From contig DUZX01000013.1 in assembly GCA_013349325.1 (NCBI GenBank), positions 19,705 through 83,704 of the forward strand: DNA of 64,000 nucleotides. The letters are read 5' to 3'. Each line of letters starts with the position of its first letter. Within the stretch, counting starts at the first letter, position 1. Below the pieces are notes generated by a model that was not told where the DNA came from, ran no database searches, and saw nothing but the letters and a program-made list of their open reading frames with translations. Position numbers and translations under genes: made by a program. Below are positions 17,099-25,529 of this stretch, piece by piece. The stretch is from Desulfuromonadales bacterium (GTDB lineage: Bacteria; Desulfobacterota; Desulfuromonadia; Geobacterales; Pseudopelobacteraceae).

Positions 17099-17165
17099 TA
17101 TGGCTTCCCTACGTAGTTTCCTAAGCACGGCCGTTCTTGAACCACAGAGCAAATGTGATCTTTAA
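17085..17165 (+). pseudogene. Truncated HEPN toxin remnant
   Basis: ATG 17085 overlaps the end of the MNT gene by 14 bases, the arrangement seen in MNT/HEPN operons. The first codons read MLLRDMASLRSFLSTAVL, similar to the RDxxYLLDIL opening of HEPN toxins. After about 18 codons the frame enters the inverted-repeat element at 17139 and stops at 17165. Intact partners are about 110 residues. The short match makes the assignment tentative. Confidence 0.45.
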
Positions 17166-17214
17166 CCTGTATTCTTCTTTGTTTTCGATCAGTTGCTCAG
17201 TTGTTTTGTGTTTC
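17139..17214. repeat. Inverted-repeat element interrupting the HEPN gene
   Basis: The left end GAACCACAGAGCAAATG (17139-17155) is weakly inverted to the right end ending TTGTTTTGTGTTTC (17190-17214). The right end, read on the other strand, starts GAAACACAAAACAAC and closely parallels the arm of the element at 2307. No gene lies inside. It abuts the truncated HEPN frame. Confidence 0.5.
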
Positions 17215-17230
17215 AAATGATTTTTCCCGG

Positions 17231-18910
17231 TTAAAACATCAACTCTTTCTCCACGATTTCAATCGCCTGGCGCGGCAGATACACCTTGTTCAGCTTTTCT
17301 GCCAATACTACGACGCCTTCCAGCTCGATCGACTTTCCATGTACCAACACAATATTCTTGGAAATTGGCAAGCGGGCCTGTGAACCACCCTTTTTAACAA
17401 CCAGCACAGGATTAGTTGCATCATTTTTATCGATGACGGTAGAAAATCCGGCTGCCTGAAATGCCGATGACGCCTCAACGAATAGGCGGCTGTTGATTTC
17501 CGCGAAGGTAAACCCCAGCTTTTTCGCAACATACCTGCCGATATCGATATTTTCCCACAAGCCGCTGATACGCCCAGGGCCGAATGAGAACAGAAAGGGA
17601 TCGCCGCCGGTGTGCCCGTTGGTGGTCCAGCCGATTCGGGCGCGCTGTGAGAGTATGGCAACTATGACATTCTGTTGTGCCACTCCAAACGGCGCCAGCT
17701 GGATGGAGGCGATTTCAGAACTGCTCAGATCCGTAATTCCCCATTGTTGTGCAAAGATCTCCTTGATAGTGGCTTGGGAGGCGTCTTTTCCGAGAAGCCG
17801 GCCAACACCTTCACCACTCAGCCTGGCCTTTCGCAGCGGTCCAACGACAAAATCATCGTCAGTTGTCGAATAGTTAGGATCCGAACGTACGCCGATGGAG
17901 AGGCCGCCGGTTGTGTGATCTGAAACACAGATCAGCAGCGTGTTGCCATCTCTTTTGGCGAAATCAAGTGCGACCTTGACGGCCCTGTCATAGGACAAAA
18001 GCTCACTCACCACAGCGGCCGGATCGTTGGCGTGGGCGCCCCAGTCGACTTTTGAACCTTCAACAAACAGGAAAAAGCCCTTTTCACTCCCTTGTACGCT
18101 TTTGGATAACGTATCCAGAGCCGTAGCGGTCATTTCAGCCAGTGACGGTTCGCCGGGAGCAAAGGTGGTGCGGTCGATATCGTAGGCCATGGCATCTTTT
18201 GCAAACATGCCGAAGATCTTGCGCCCCGAAGCAGCCAGCATCTGATCACGGTTTGTTACGTATGTGTAGCCCCGCGACGTGATCACCTCGACCAGATTTT
18301 CTTTATCCGTGCGCACGCCGGTGCCGGTCCCGGTGGGTAACAGATACTGCTCGCCGCCGGCCAGCAGCACATCGATATTCTGGTAGACCTGCTGTTCACC
18401 AATTTCAGTATAATCACTGCGGTCGTGAGTATGGGCCGTGAAGTCAGCCGGTGTGGCGTGTTGCAGATTGGATGTCGCGACGACACCCGTGGCACGCCCC
18501 GTTAGCCGGGCACCTTCCAGTACGGTTGCCAGCGGCACGTACTGCCTGGCGGCATCAAACTCTACCCCGGCAATGGTCACATGCCAGGGAGAGACGGAAA
18601 TACCCTTGTCACTCCCCTTCTGTCCGGTCGCATAACTGGTGGATCCGGGTGCCGAGTCGGTGATAATCGAGTCGGCACCGTAGGTACGGATGGCGCCGCT
18701 CAGGATTTCGTCGGAAGCGAGCCGCTCGCCTTTAACCCAACGTGCCAGCGGCCAGGCCTCGTTGGTCGTACCGTCACTCAGCATGAAAATCACATTTTTT
18801 ACCTGACCAGCATCACCGTTTCCTGTTGCCAACCGCGCCGGGCCGGATGCACAGGCTGATAACGTCAGGCAGGCACTGATCAGAAACGTGATGTAAGTGG
18901 CTAGCTTCAT
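17231..18910 (-). CDS. Alkaline phosphatase, lipoprotein
   Basis: 559-residue PhoA-family phosphomonoesterase, releasing phosphate outside the cytoplasm. The N terminus is a lipoprotein signal with lipobox LSAC (Cys 20). Catalytic and metal-site segments are visible: MLSDG (Asp 46), TDSAPGS with nucleophile Ser 86, EGSKVDWGAHAND, VSDHTTGG and TNGHTGGD. Roughly 100 extra C-terminal residues (KNIVLVHGKSIELEG and following) lie beyond the catalytic domain. The gene overlaps the upstream flavoprotein gene by 4 bases, so the two are co-transcribed. No Pho box was identified. Confidence 0.9.
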   Translation of the reverse strand: MKLATYITFLISACLTLSACASGPARLATGNGDAGQVKNVIFMLSDGTTNEAWPLARWVKGERLASDEILSGAIRTYGADSIITDSAPGSTSYATGQKGSDKGISVSPWHVTIAGVEFDAARQYVPLATVLEGARLTGRATGVVATSNLQHATPADFTAHTHDRSDYTEIGEQQVYQNIDVLLAGGEQYLLPTGTGTGVRTDKENLVEVITSRGYTYVTNRDQMLAASGRKIFGMFAKDAMAYDIDRTTFAPGEPSLAEMTATALDTLSKSVQGSEKGFFLFVEGSKVDWGAHANDPAAVVSELLSYDRAVKVALDFAKRDGNTLLICVSDHTTGGLSIGVRSDPNYSTTDDDFVVGPLRKARLSGEGVGRLLGKDASQATIKEIFAQQWGITDLSSSEIASIQLAPFGVAQQNVIVAILSQRARIGWTTNGHTGGDPFLFSFGPGRISGLWENIDIGRYVAKKLGFTFAEINSRLFVEASSAFQAAGFSTVIDKNDATNPVLVVKKGGSQARLPISKNIVLVHGKSIELEGVVVLAEKLNKVYLPRQAIEIVEKELMF

Positions 18911-19362
18911 ATGTGTTTCCCGTGAAATTCGCAGACATTCTGAAAGCGGGTAACCAGATAGATGCTGGCAACCTGAACCTGCAGCAGGGCGGTATCGGGT
19001 GAGTTGGCGAATTCTGTTAAACCGGGGTGCTTGTCAAGGAAGTGAGCCAGTGCGGACTCTCTGGCCTTGTCATGCAACTCTGCGGCGACACCGAGAACTG
19101 TGGCGGCAGCTGCCTGGCTGAAGTCGTCAGATGTGTTGTGGCGATTATCGATCAGCAGCGATACATGACGGTTGGCTTCCAGATACGACCATTTACGCGT
19201 GCTGCGTGCTGTTACGAAATAAAAGGTATGCAGGTCGGGAGTTGTGGCAAACGCAACTAGACTGGTGTAGGGGGCCTTTCCGGCATTGGTTGCCAGAACA
19301 GCCAACTGCTGACCGCTGCACAGCTCGTCAAGAATAATTCTGTTTTCTGCTGTTTCATTCAT
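18907..19362 (-). CDS. Pyridoxamine 5'-phosphate oxidase-related flavin-binding protein
   Basis: 151-residue protein with the split-barrel FMN-binding fold: LCSGQQLAVLATNAG, then YTSLVAFAT, FVTARSTRKWSYLEAN and VSLLIDNR, typical of the PNPOx-like family. It is shorter than true PdxH and lacks its C-terminal part, so a PLP-synthesis role is unlikely; heme/F420/FMN-binding members exist. It is first in an operon with the alkaline phosphatase (4-base overlap). Confidence 0.8.
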   Translation of the reverse strand: MNETAENRIILDELCSGQQLAVLATNAGKAPYTSLVAFATTPDLHTFYFVTARSTRKWSYLEANRHVSLLIDNRHNTSDDFSQAAAATVLGVAAELHDKARESALAHFLDKHPGLTEFANSPDTALLQVQVASIYLVTRFQNVCEFHGKHI

Positions 19363-19489
19363 CGTATCCGCTCCTCCGTAGGTCCATTTTATATGAGCCT
19401 GTAGTTAGTACCATGACCACTATCGGTGGTAAACAGTAAGATTATGAGAGATGAGAGTAAAAAAACGTTTCCATGAAAAATTTATGGGC

Positions 19490-19495
19490 TATAAT
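19490..19495 (+). promoter_or_regulatory. Probable -10 element of the receiver/exonuclease operon
   Basis: Consensus TATAAT, 44 bases before the receiver start in the divergent gap 19363-19538. No good -35 lies 16-18 bases upstream (GTTTCC at 17), so it may need an activator. Confidence 0.4.
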
Positions 19496-19538
19496 CGCGT
19501 CCGCATGACTGACCGGGAACAAACAGGGGGAGCAACTC

Positions 19539-19910
19539 ATGAGTAAGAAAGTAATTCTTGCCGTTGATGACGAGCCGAATATTCTGATGTCCATCGAGTT
19601 TATCCTTGATATGGAGGGGTATGATGTTCACACGGCATGCGATGGCGATGAGGCTTTGGAAATGGCCGACCGCGTCAAACCAGACCTGATTTTACTGGAT
19701 GTCAATATGCCGCGCAAAGACGGCTACGAGGTCTGCCGCATTTTGCGCCTGCGGCAGAATATGGCACACACGCGTGTCATCATGCTGACCGCCAAGGGAC
19801 AGACGCTTGAAAAGAAGAAAGGGTTGGAAGTCGGTGCCGATGAATACGTAACCAAGCCGTTCAGCGCAGACGAGCTGCTTCAGACGATTAGAACCTGCCT
19901 GGCTTTATGA
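19539..19910 (+). CDS. Single-domain response regulator (CheY-like receiver)
   Basis: 123-residue receiver with acidic pocket D10-D11-E12, phosphoacceptor Asp 54 (LLDVNMP), the switch threonine in MLTAKG and the conserved lysine in YVTKPF. It has no output domain. Its stop overlaps the start of the next gene by 4 bases (ATGA). The likely phosphodonor is the symporter-kinase encoded downstream at 22346. GGGGGAG precedes the ATG. Confidence 0.95.
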   Translation: MSKKVILAVDDEPNILMSIEFILDMEGYDVHTACDGDEALEMADRVKPDLILLDVNMPRKDGYEVCRILRLRQNMAHTRVIMLTAKGQTLEKKKGLEVGADEYVTKPFSADELLQTIRTCLAL

Positions 19911-22078
19911 CAGCCGGCACGGAAAACAGACCTGTCCGTAAAAAGAGGAGACTGCGCCGCAGGATGATTGCGTCAACGCTCAGCCTGGCGCTCTTGCCGC
20001 TGCTGATAGCCATGACCGGGCTCTTTTTTGTTATCAGTGAATATGTCGCTGAATTCCAGCGACTGCAGCCGACATCCCCGCTGCACGATCAATTCATATC
20101 GGCGGTCATTCAGATTACATTTCTGCTGGCACTGTCCGGAGTGATTATCACAATTCTGGTCTGGCGCATGGCAGACCATTTCCTCAAACCGATCCTGCAG
20201 ATCCGGCGGGGCGCTGAGATTGTCTCCCGTATCAATCTTGATCATCGCATAGAGATAAATACCGGTGATGAACTTGAAGATCTTGCCCTGGAATTCAACC
20301 TCATGGCCGGGAATCTGGGCAAGGCCTATAACGTGCTTGAAGAGAGGGTAACCGAGGCGACACGTACCGTTCAAGAGGAGCGAAATCGTCTGGCGACTGT
20401 ACTTCGTACCATGGTCGATGGCGTGATCGTTGCCAACGAAGCGGTCGAGACGATCCTGATGAATCCTCGGGCACGGGTTATTCTGGGCCTGGGGTATACC
20501 TCCGGGATCGGGACCCCTCTGGCACGGATCTTCCCTGGCGATCGTCTTAACTTTCACATTAAAAGGGTGCGTCAACGTTGGGAACAACGCCGGGAGTCGG
20601 TGGAAGAGGTGATCTTTCCGCTTCAGGATGGCAAGCTGCTCAGAGGGTCACTTTCGGTGATACCGGGACCGGAAACGGAACTATCCGGTTTTCTGCTGGT
20701 TTTCCGCGATCTGAACAGTAGTGGCGATGAAGAGCGGACGTTTGAAGAGACGTTGAGGGAAATGCCACAGCTCTTGCGGGGGCCGCTGGCAGCATCCCGC
20801 TCATTGGTCGAGACGTTGCGGCGGCATCGCGAGATGCCGGCGGAAAAACAGATCGCATTTTTGACTGCGGTTGATGAAGAGATGAACCGTCTGAACATCC
20901 GGGTAACGGCCATTGATGAGGCTGCCACTGCCGCACGCGGTTCGCGCTGGCCCTCCATAGTGTCAGATGCCCGCAACCTGATCAGGGAAGCACTGCTGCT
21001 GGTTCCGGGGGTTCCAATCGCCTTCGAGGACGATGAGACCCCGATCCCGCCGGTACTGGTTGAGCCGTTTTCCTGGGTTGCCTCGCTCTGCTGTGTGCTT
21101 GAATGGCTGATGAGGTCGAGCACGGAGCGTCATACATTGAATATTGAACTGCAGATTGAGGATGGTACCGTTGTCACCACCTTTCAGATTAAGGGCTCCT
21201 TTAACGGTGACCCGGCAGAGCTGGAATCACGGATGATCTCTCCGGTCGGTGAACAGCCGGTTGCTCTGGGTGATGCAGTGCGCAGAAACCGTGGTGAACT
21301 CTGGACCAGGACAACCGAGGATGGTATGGAGGTGCGCCTGGCCCTGATGCAGGCCAGCGCCGCTTCTGAGGGTGGGCAGGCCGACAGATTGCTGGATGGT
21401 GAACCGGAATTTTATGATTTCGATCTCTTTCTGCCGAGGCCGGTTGTAGAACGGGTGGATCAGCTGCAGGCCGATCTGGCCGATCTGGAATATGTCGTCT
21501 TCGACACCGAGACCACCGGAATGCGCCTGTCTGACGGTGATAAGGTCGTCAGCATCAGTGCCGTCCGCATTCGACGCGGGCGCATCCAGAACGCCGATAT
21601 CTTCCACACGCTGGTCAATCCCGGCCGGCCGATTCCTGCCGAATCGATCGTCTTTCACCATATTGAAGATCATATGGTTGTCGATGCGCCCACCATCAGC
21701 CAGGTCTATCCGCAGTTTGTCGAATTTGTAGGTGACTCTGTTCTGGTTGCCCATAATGCGGCTTTTGATAAAAAATGTCTGGAGCTGGCGGCTGCCGAAT
21801 CAGGACTGCCGCTGGTCAACAACCCGATTCTCGACACTCTGCTGCTCTCCTTCGGTATTCATGAGGGGACCGAAGGGCACAGTCTCGATGCTATCGCCGA
21901 GCGTATGGGCGTCGTTATCGAAGGTCGGCACACATCGCTGGGGGACGCACGGGCCACGGCGCAGGTGTTTCTGGGGCTGATCTCGCTATTGCCGGGGCGG
22001 GGTGTGCACACGCTGGCCGAGGCAAAAGCGTTCTGCGACCGGCACCTGCTGCTGCGCTGGCAGTCGTCGCGGTTCTGA
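19907..22078 (+). CDS. HAMP / PAS / degenerate kinase / DnaQ-like exonuclease fusion
   Basis: 723-residue membrane protein combining a sensor module with a 3'-5' exonuclease. Two membrane segments (about residues 22-43 and 65-88) enclose a short loop; a HAMP domain and coiled coil follow (90-150), then a PAS-like region (150-265). Residues about 270-500 look like a histidine kinase without function: the HisKA position reads MPQLLRGPLAAS with no phosphorylatable His, and ATP-binding boxes are not recognisable. Residues about 527-705 are a complete DEDDh exonuclease (Asp 533 and Glu 535 in FDTETTG, AHNAAFD, and a late H-x4-D in RHTSLGDA). It could degrade nucleic acid under signal control or bind a nucleotide ligand. 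Confidence 0.85.
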   Translation: MTAGTENRPVRKKRRLRRRMIASTLSLALLPLLIAMTGLFFVISEYVAEFQRLQPTSPLHDQFISAVIQITFLLALSGVIITILVWRMADHFLKPILQIRRGAEIVSRINLDHRIEINTGDELEDLALEFNLMAGNLGKAYNVLEERVTEATRTVQEERNRLATVLRTMVDGVIVANEAVETILMNPRARVILGLGYTSGIGTPLARIFPGDRLNFHIKRVRQRWEQRRESVEEVIFPLQDGKLLRGSLSVIPGPETELSGFLLVFRDLNSSGDEERTFEETLREMPQLLRGPLAASRSLVETLRRHREMPAEKQIAFLTAVDEEMNRLNIRVTAIDEAATAARGSRWPSIVSDARNLIREALLLVPGVPIAFEDDETPIPPVLVEPFSWVASLCCVLEWLMRSSTERHTLNIELQIEDGTVVTTFQIKGSFNGDPAELESRMISPVGEQPVALGDAVRRNRGELWTRTTEDGMEVRLALMQASAASEGGQADRLLDGEPEFYDFDLFLPRPVVERVDQLQADLADLEYVVFDTETTGMRLSDGDKVVSISAVRIRRGRIQNADIFHTLVNPGRPIPAESIVFHHIEDHMVVDAPTISQVYPQFVEFVGDSVLVAHNAAFDKKCLELAAAESGLPLVNNPILDTLLLSFGIHEGTEGHSLDAIAERMGVVIEGRHTSLGDARATAQVFLGLISLLPGRGVHTLAEAKAFCDRHLLLRWQSSRF

Positions 22079-22157
22079 TTCCACTCGGCATTCACGTTGC
22101 TGGAATAATGTATTGTCTTGATGCACAGTGGCATGATTCTTCGGAGGGGAGGTCGGG

Positions 22158-22349
22158 ATGGATAAGATATCGCGTCGGCTGGCGGCGCTGTTTGTCATAG
22201 GCATCGCGGCACTGTATCCGCCCCTGCTGGGGGCGTTTAACCGGCCGGGGAGTTTTCTCGGTATTCCGATTCTGCCACTCTATCTCTTCACCGCCTGGGG
22301 TGCGCTGGTTGCCATTGGCTGGCTGCTGGGCAGAGGAGATGAGTCGTGA
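22158..22349 (+). CDS. Small two-helix membrane protein
   Basis: 63 residues with two hydrophobic segments (about 8-24 and 35-57). It overlaps the symporter-kinase gene by 4 bases, implying translational coupling and perhaps a shared complex. Its position resembles that of the small cbrX gene before cbrA in Pseudomonas, or the DUF485-type partner of acetate symporters, but I do not see clear homology. GGAGGGGAGG lies upstream of ATG 22158. Confidence 0.75.
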   Translation: MDKISRRLAALFVIGIAALYPPLLGAFNRPGSFLGIPILPLYLFTAWGALVAIGWLLGRGDES

Positions 22350-25300
22350 ACGAAACCTTCTGGGTCGCCCTGCTGGGAATAGCCTACCTGCTGCTTCTGT
22401 TTGCAATCGCCTATGTGACGGACAAGGTCCGTGAGAGCGGTCGCAGCCTGGTTGACAACCCGTGGGTCTATACCGTATCTCTGGCGGTCTACTGTACCTC
22501 CTGGACGTTTTACGGCAGCGTGGGACAGGCCGCTTCCACCGGACTCGGATTTTTGCCGATCTATCTGGGACCGACACTGATTTTCCTGCTGGGGCCATCC
22601 CTGTTGCAGCGACTGGTATCGTTCTGCAGGACCGAGGGGGTCACCAGTCTGCCGGATCTGCTTGAGGTCCTCTACGGCAAGGGCTGGGCTCTGGGCGCAC
22701 TGGCCACCACGATCATGGTGATCGGAATCACTCCGTATATCGGGCTGCAGCTGAAAGCGGTCGGCTACACTTTTGATCTGCTTACCGGAAGAAACGCAGC
22801 ACCCGGCATACTGGTTGATGCTTCCTTCTGGGCGACTTTGGCCCTGGCAACCTTTGCCGGGTTGTTTGGCGCGCGCAGCCTGGTCGCCTCGGAACGGCAT
22901 GAAGGTATGGTCGCGGCGATTGTCTTTGAAGGGGCGGTCAAGCTGGGTGTCTTTCTGGTCCTCGGCCTGTATATTACCTACGGCATCGGTGGGGGATTCG
23001 GTGCCGTTTTTGAAAAGGCGCTTGCTGATCCGAGCCTGTCACAACTGTTCCTTTTGGGGGAAGGCTCGGGATTGGCCATGCCGACCTGGGTCTCTCTGAG
23101 TATCCTCTCTGCTTCAGCCGTCATTCTGCTGCCGCGCCAGTTTCATATGCTGGTTGTCGAAAACGTTCAACTGCGTCACCTGCATAACGCCTCCTGGGCT
23201 TTCCCGGCCTATCTGCTGCTGATCAATATTCTGGTGCTTCCGGTTGCTCTGGTCGGACGCCTCTACGGTGGCGATCTGATCCCGGATTTCTACATGATCT
23301 CCCTGCCGCTAACGCGCGGGCATACCGGCCTGGCGTTTCTGGCTTTTCTGGGTGGTTTTTCCGCAGCGACCAGCATGGTGATTGTTGAAGCCGTGGCGCT
23401 GTCAACGATGATTCTGCATCATCCCGGACTGGCACTGTTGGGTGGACTCTTCCCCGGCTTCCGCGATGCGGAGCACCGCGACGTCTCGGTTGAGCTGCTC
23501 TACACCAAGCGGGCCGTACTTTTCGGCGTCGTCCTCTTGGGGTACGCTTTCAAGCGTACAATCGGCGATTCGCATACCCTGGTTGCAACAGGACTGCTCT
23601 CCTTTTCCGCAATGATACAGTTTGTTCCGGCGGTACTTTTCGGTCTCTGCTGGCAGGGGAGAACCAGAACAGGCGCGCTGGCCGGGCTGGCGGCCGGGTT
23701 CGGTATCTGGATTTACACCCTGTTACTGCCAAGTTTCGTCGATTCCGGCTGGATGAACGAATCGTTCCTGTCGCAGGGGCCCTGGGGTATCGAGCTACTG
23801 CGACCGCGGGCCCTTTTCGGCCTGCAGGGGTATGACACCTGGACACATGCCGTGATCTGGAGCCTGGTGTTTAACGTAGGCGTCTATTTCACCTTCAGTC
23901 TGCTGACGACACAGCATGCAGAAGGGGGTCAGCGTTCCGACCTGCCGGCCGCCTGGGCGACCAGAACCGAGCTGGAAGGATTGCTGACCCGCTTTGTGGG
24001 GGCCCGTCTGGCCCAGGACGTCCTGGGAGCGCTGCCGGAACGCGCCTCGCCCCAGCTGCTGCTGGAGGCGACGGAACGCTGTCTGGCCAGCGCCTTGGGA
24101 ACGCCATCGGCCAACATGATTATCAATAGCGCGCTGGCCTGGCCTCGTGAGCATGCCGTCGAAATTCTGGATGTTTTTGGCGGTGTTTCTCAAACACTTG
24201 TGGATAGCCGCAATGCGCTGGAACGGCGGTTGCGGGAGTTGATGGTTCTGCACGAGGCTTCCCATGCCCTCTCCCGGAGCCTCGATATCGAGACGCTCCT
24301 GCAGGAGGTGCTACAGCTGATTCGCCGTGAGTTCGGCTTCGAGCATCTTGGAGTTCGTTTGATGGACGAGGATGGCATCCTACGGATACACAGCCACGTC
24401 GGGCTCAGCGGCGAATACGTGGCAACATCTGCCATGCCGCCGTCACGGGAGACCTATTTCGGCAGCTGTTTTCTGGATGCCAGGCCGGTCGTCGTCGGGG
24501 ATACCCGTGAGATAGATAAGCCGCTGCTGGTTTCCAAGCTTGTATTGGCGGTGCCGGTCAGCGCCTTTATTCATGCGCCGATGATTTATGAGGGGCGCGT
24601 GATCGGTGTTCTGACCGCCTATACGACACGTGGCCCCATGCATTTTACCGACGAATTTGTCGAGCTGTTCGCGGCCCTGGCCAATCAACTTGCCATGGCA
24701 GCCGTCAACGCCCAGCTCTACGCGGAGGTTCAGGCCTACAGCCACGCCATGGAGGAGAAGGTAGCCCGGCGCACGGCCGAACTGGAAAAGGCCAATGTCC
24801 GTCTGCTGGAGCTGGATCGTCTCAAAAGTGACTTTCTTTCCACCGTGAGTCATGAACTGCGCACCCCGCTGACTTCGATCCGTTCTTTTTCCGAAATCCT
24901 GCTGCGCTACGATGTTGATGACTCTGAAAAGCGCAAGAAATTTCTCGGCATCATCCACAATGAGGCTGAGCGTCTGACCCGCATGATCAACGACCTGCTG
25001 GATCTCTCAAAGATCGAAGCCGGACGGCTGGAACTGTTTCCGGTTACGTTGGAGCTGGAAGATGTCTTTTCACGAGCGATCGGCACTGCTCAGCCGCTCT
25101 GCGCCGAAAAATCAATCCAGGTTACCAGTGAAGTCGAAGCCGGTCTCTCGCCGGTGTTTGCCGATGCCGACCGGTTGCATCAGGTGTTGACCAACCTGAT
25201 TGCCAACTCGGTCAAGTTTTCTCCGCCGGGGGGGGCGATCCATCTGTGCGGATGCGAGAAAGATGGCTGCGCGCTGATCAGTGTTGCAGACCAGGGCCCC

Positions 25301-25510
25301 GGGATTCCTCCCGACCGTCTGGAGAAGATCTTCGAACGTTTTCAACAGCTGCGTGTTCCTCAGAAGGCTCAACCGCTCGGTACCGGACTGGGGCTGACTA
25401 TCTCCCGCGAAATCGTGGAGAGCATGGGGGGGCGCATCTGGGTCGAGAGTGAATTGGGAGTAGGAGCAGTGTTCTACTTCACGGTACCTTTTTTCACGGA
25501 ACCGCACTGA
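22346..25510 (+). CDS. CbrA-like sodium/solute symporter-histidine kinase fusion
   Basis: 1054-residue sensor in which an SLC5-type (SSF) transporter domain is the sensory part. Residues 1 to about 510 hold about 13 membrane helices with SSF segments (WTFYGSVGQAA, LGFLPIYLGP, FLGGFSAATSMV). A GAF domain follows (about 640-795), then a coiled coil, HisKA with phosphoacceptor His 836 (STVSHELRTPLTS) and an HATPase with N, G1 and G2 boxes (NLIANSVKFSPP, DQGPGIP, GTGLGLTI). It has no receiver, so the receiver at 19539 is the likely partner. In Pseudomonas CbrA senses carbon/nitrogen status and can move histidine. GTG start overlaps the small gene before it. Confidence 0.92.
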   Translation: MNETFWVALLGIAYLLLLFAIAYVTDKVRESGRSLVDNPWVYTVSLAVYCTSWTFYGSVGQAASTGLGFLPIYLGPTLIFLLGPSLLQRLVSFCRTEGVTSLPDLLEVLYGKGWALGALATTIMVIGITPYIGLQLKAVGYTFDLLTGRNAAPGILVDASFWATLALATFAGLFGARSLVASERHEGMVAAIVFEGAVKLGVFLVLGLYITYGIGGGFGAVFEKALADPSLSQLFLLGEGSGLAMPTWVSLSILSASAVILLPRQFHMLVVENVQLRHLHNASWAFPAYLLLINILVLPVALVGRLYGGDLIPDFYMISLPLTRGHTGLAFLAFLGGFSAATSMVIVEAVALSTMILHHPGLALLGGLFPGFRDAEHRDVSVELLYTKRAVLFGVVLLGYAFKRTIGDSHTLVATGLLSFSAMIQFVPAVLFGLCWQGRTRTGALAGLAAGFGIWIYTLLLPSFVDSGWMNESFLSQGPWGIELLRPRALFGLQGYDTWTHAVIWSLVFNVGVYFTFSLLTTQHAEGGQRSDLPAAWATRTELEGLLTRFVGARLAQDVLGALPERASPQLLLEATERCLASALGTPSANMIINSALAWPREHAVEILDVFGGVSQTLVDSRNALERRLRELMVLHEASHALSRSLDIETLLQEVLQLIRREFGFEHLGVRLMDEDGILRIHSHVGLSGEYVATSAMPPSRETYFGSCFLDARPVVVGDTREIDKPLLVSKLVLAVPVSAFIHAPMIYEGRVIGVLTAYTTRGPMHFTDEFVELFAALANQLAMAAVNAQLYAEVQAYSHAMEEKVARRTAELEKANVRLLELDRLKSDFLSTVSHELRTPLTSIRSFSEILLRYDVDDSEKRKKFLGIIHNEAERLTRMINDLLDLSKIEAGRLELFPVTLELEDVFSRAIGTAQPLCAEKSIQVTSEVEAGLSPVFADADRLHQVLTNLIANSVKFSPPGGAIHLCGCEKDGCALISVADQGPGIPPDRLEKIFERFQQLRVPQKAQPLGTGLGLTISREIVESMGGRIWVESELGVGAVFYFTVPFFTEPH

Positions 25511-25529
25511 GTTACAGACAGGACTTGCC

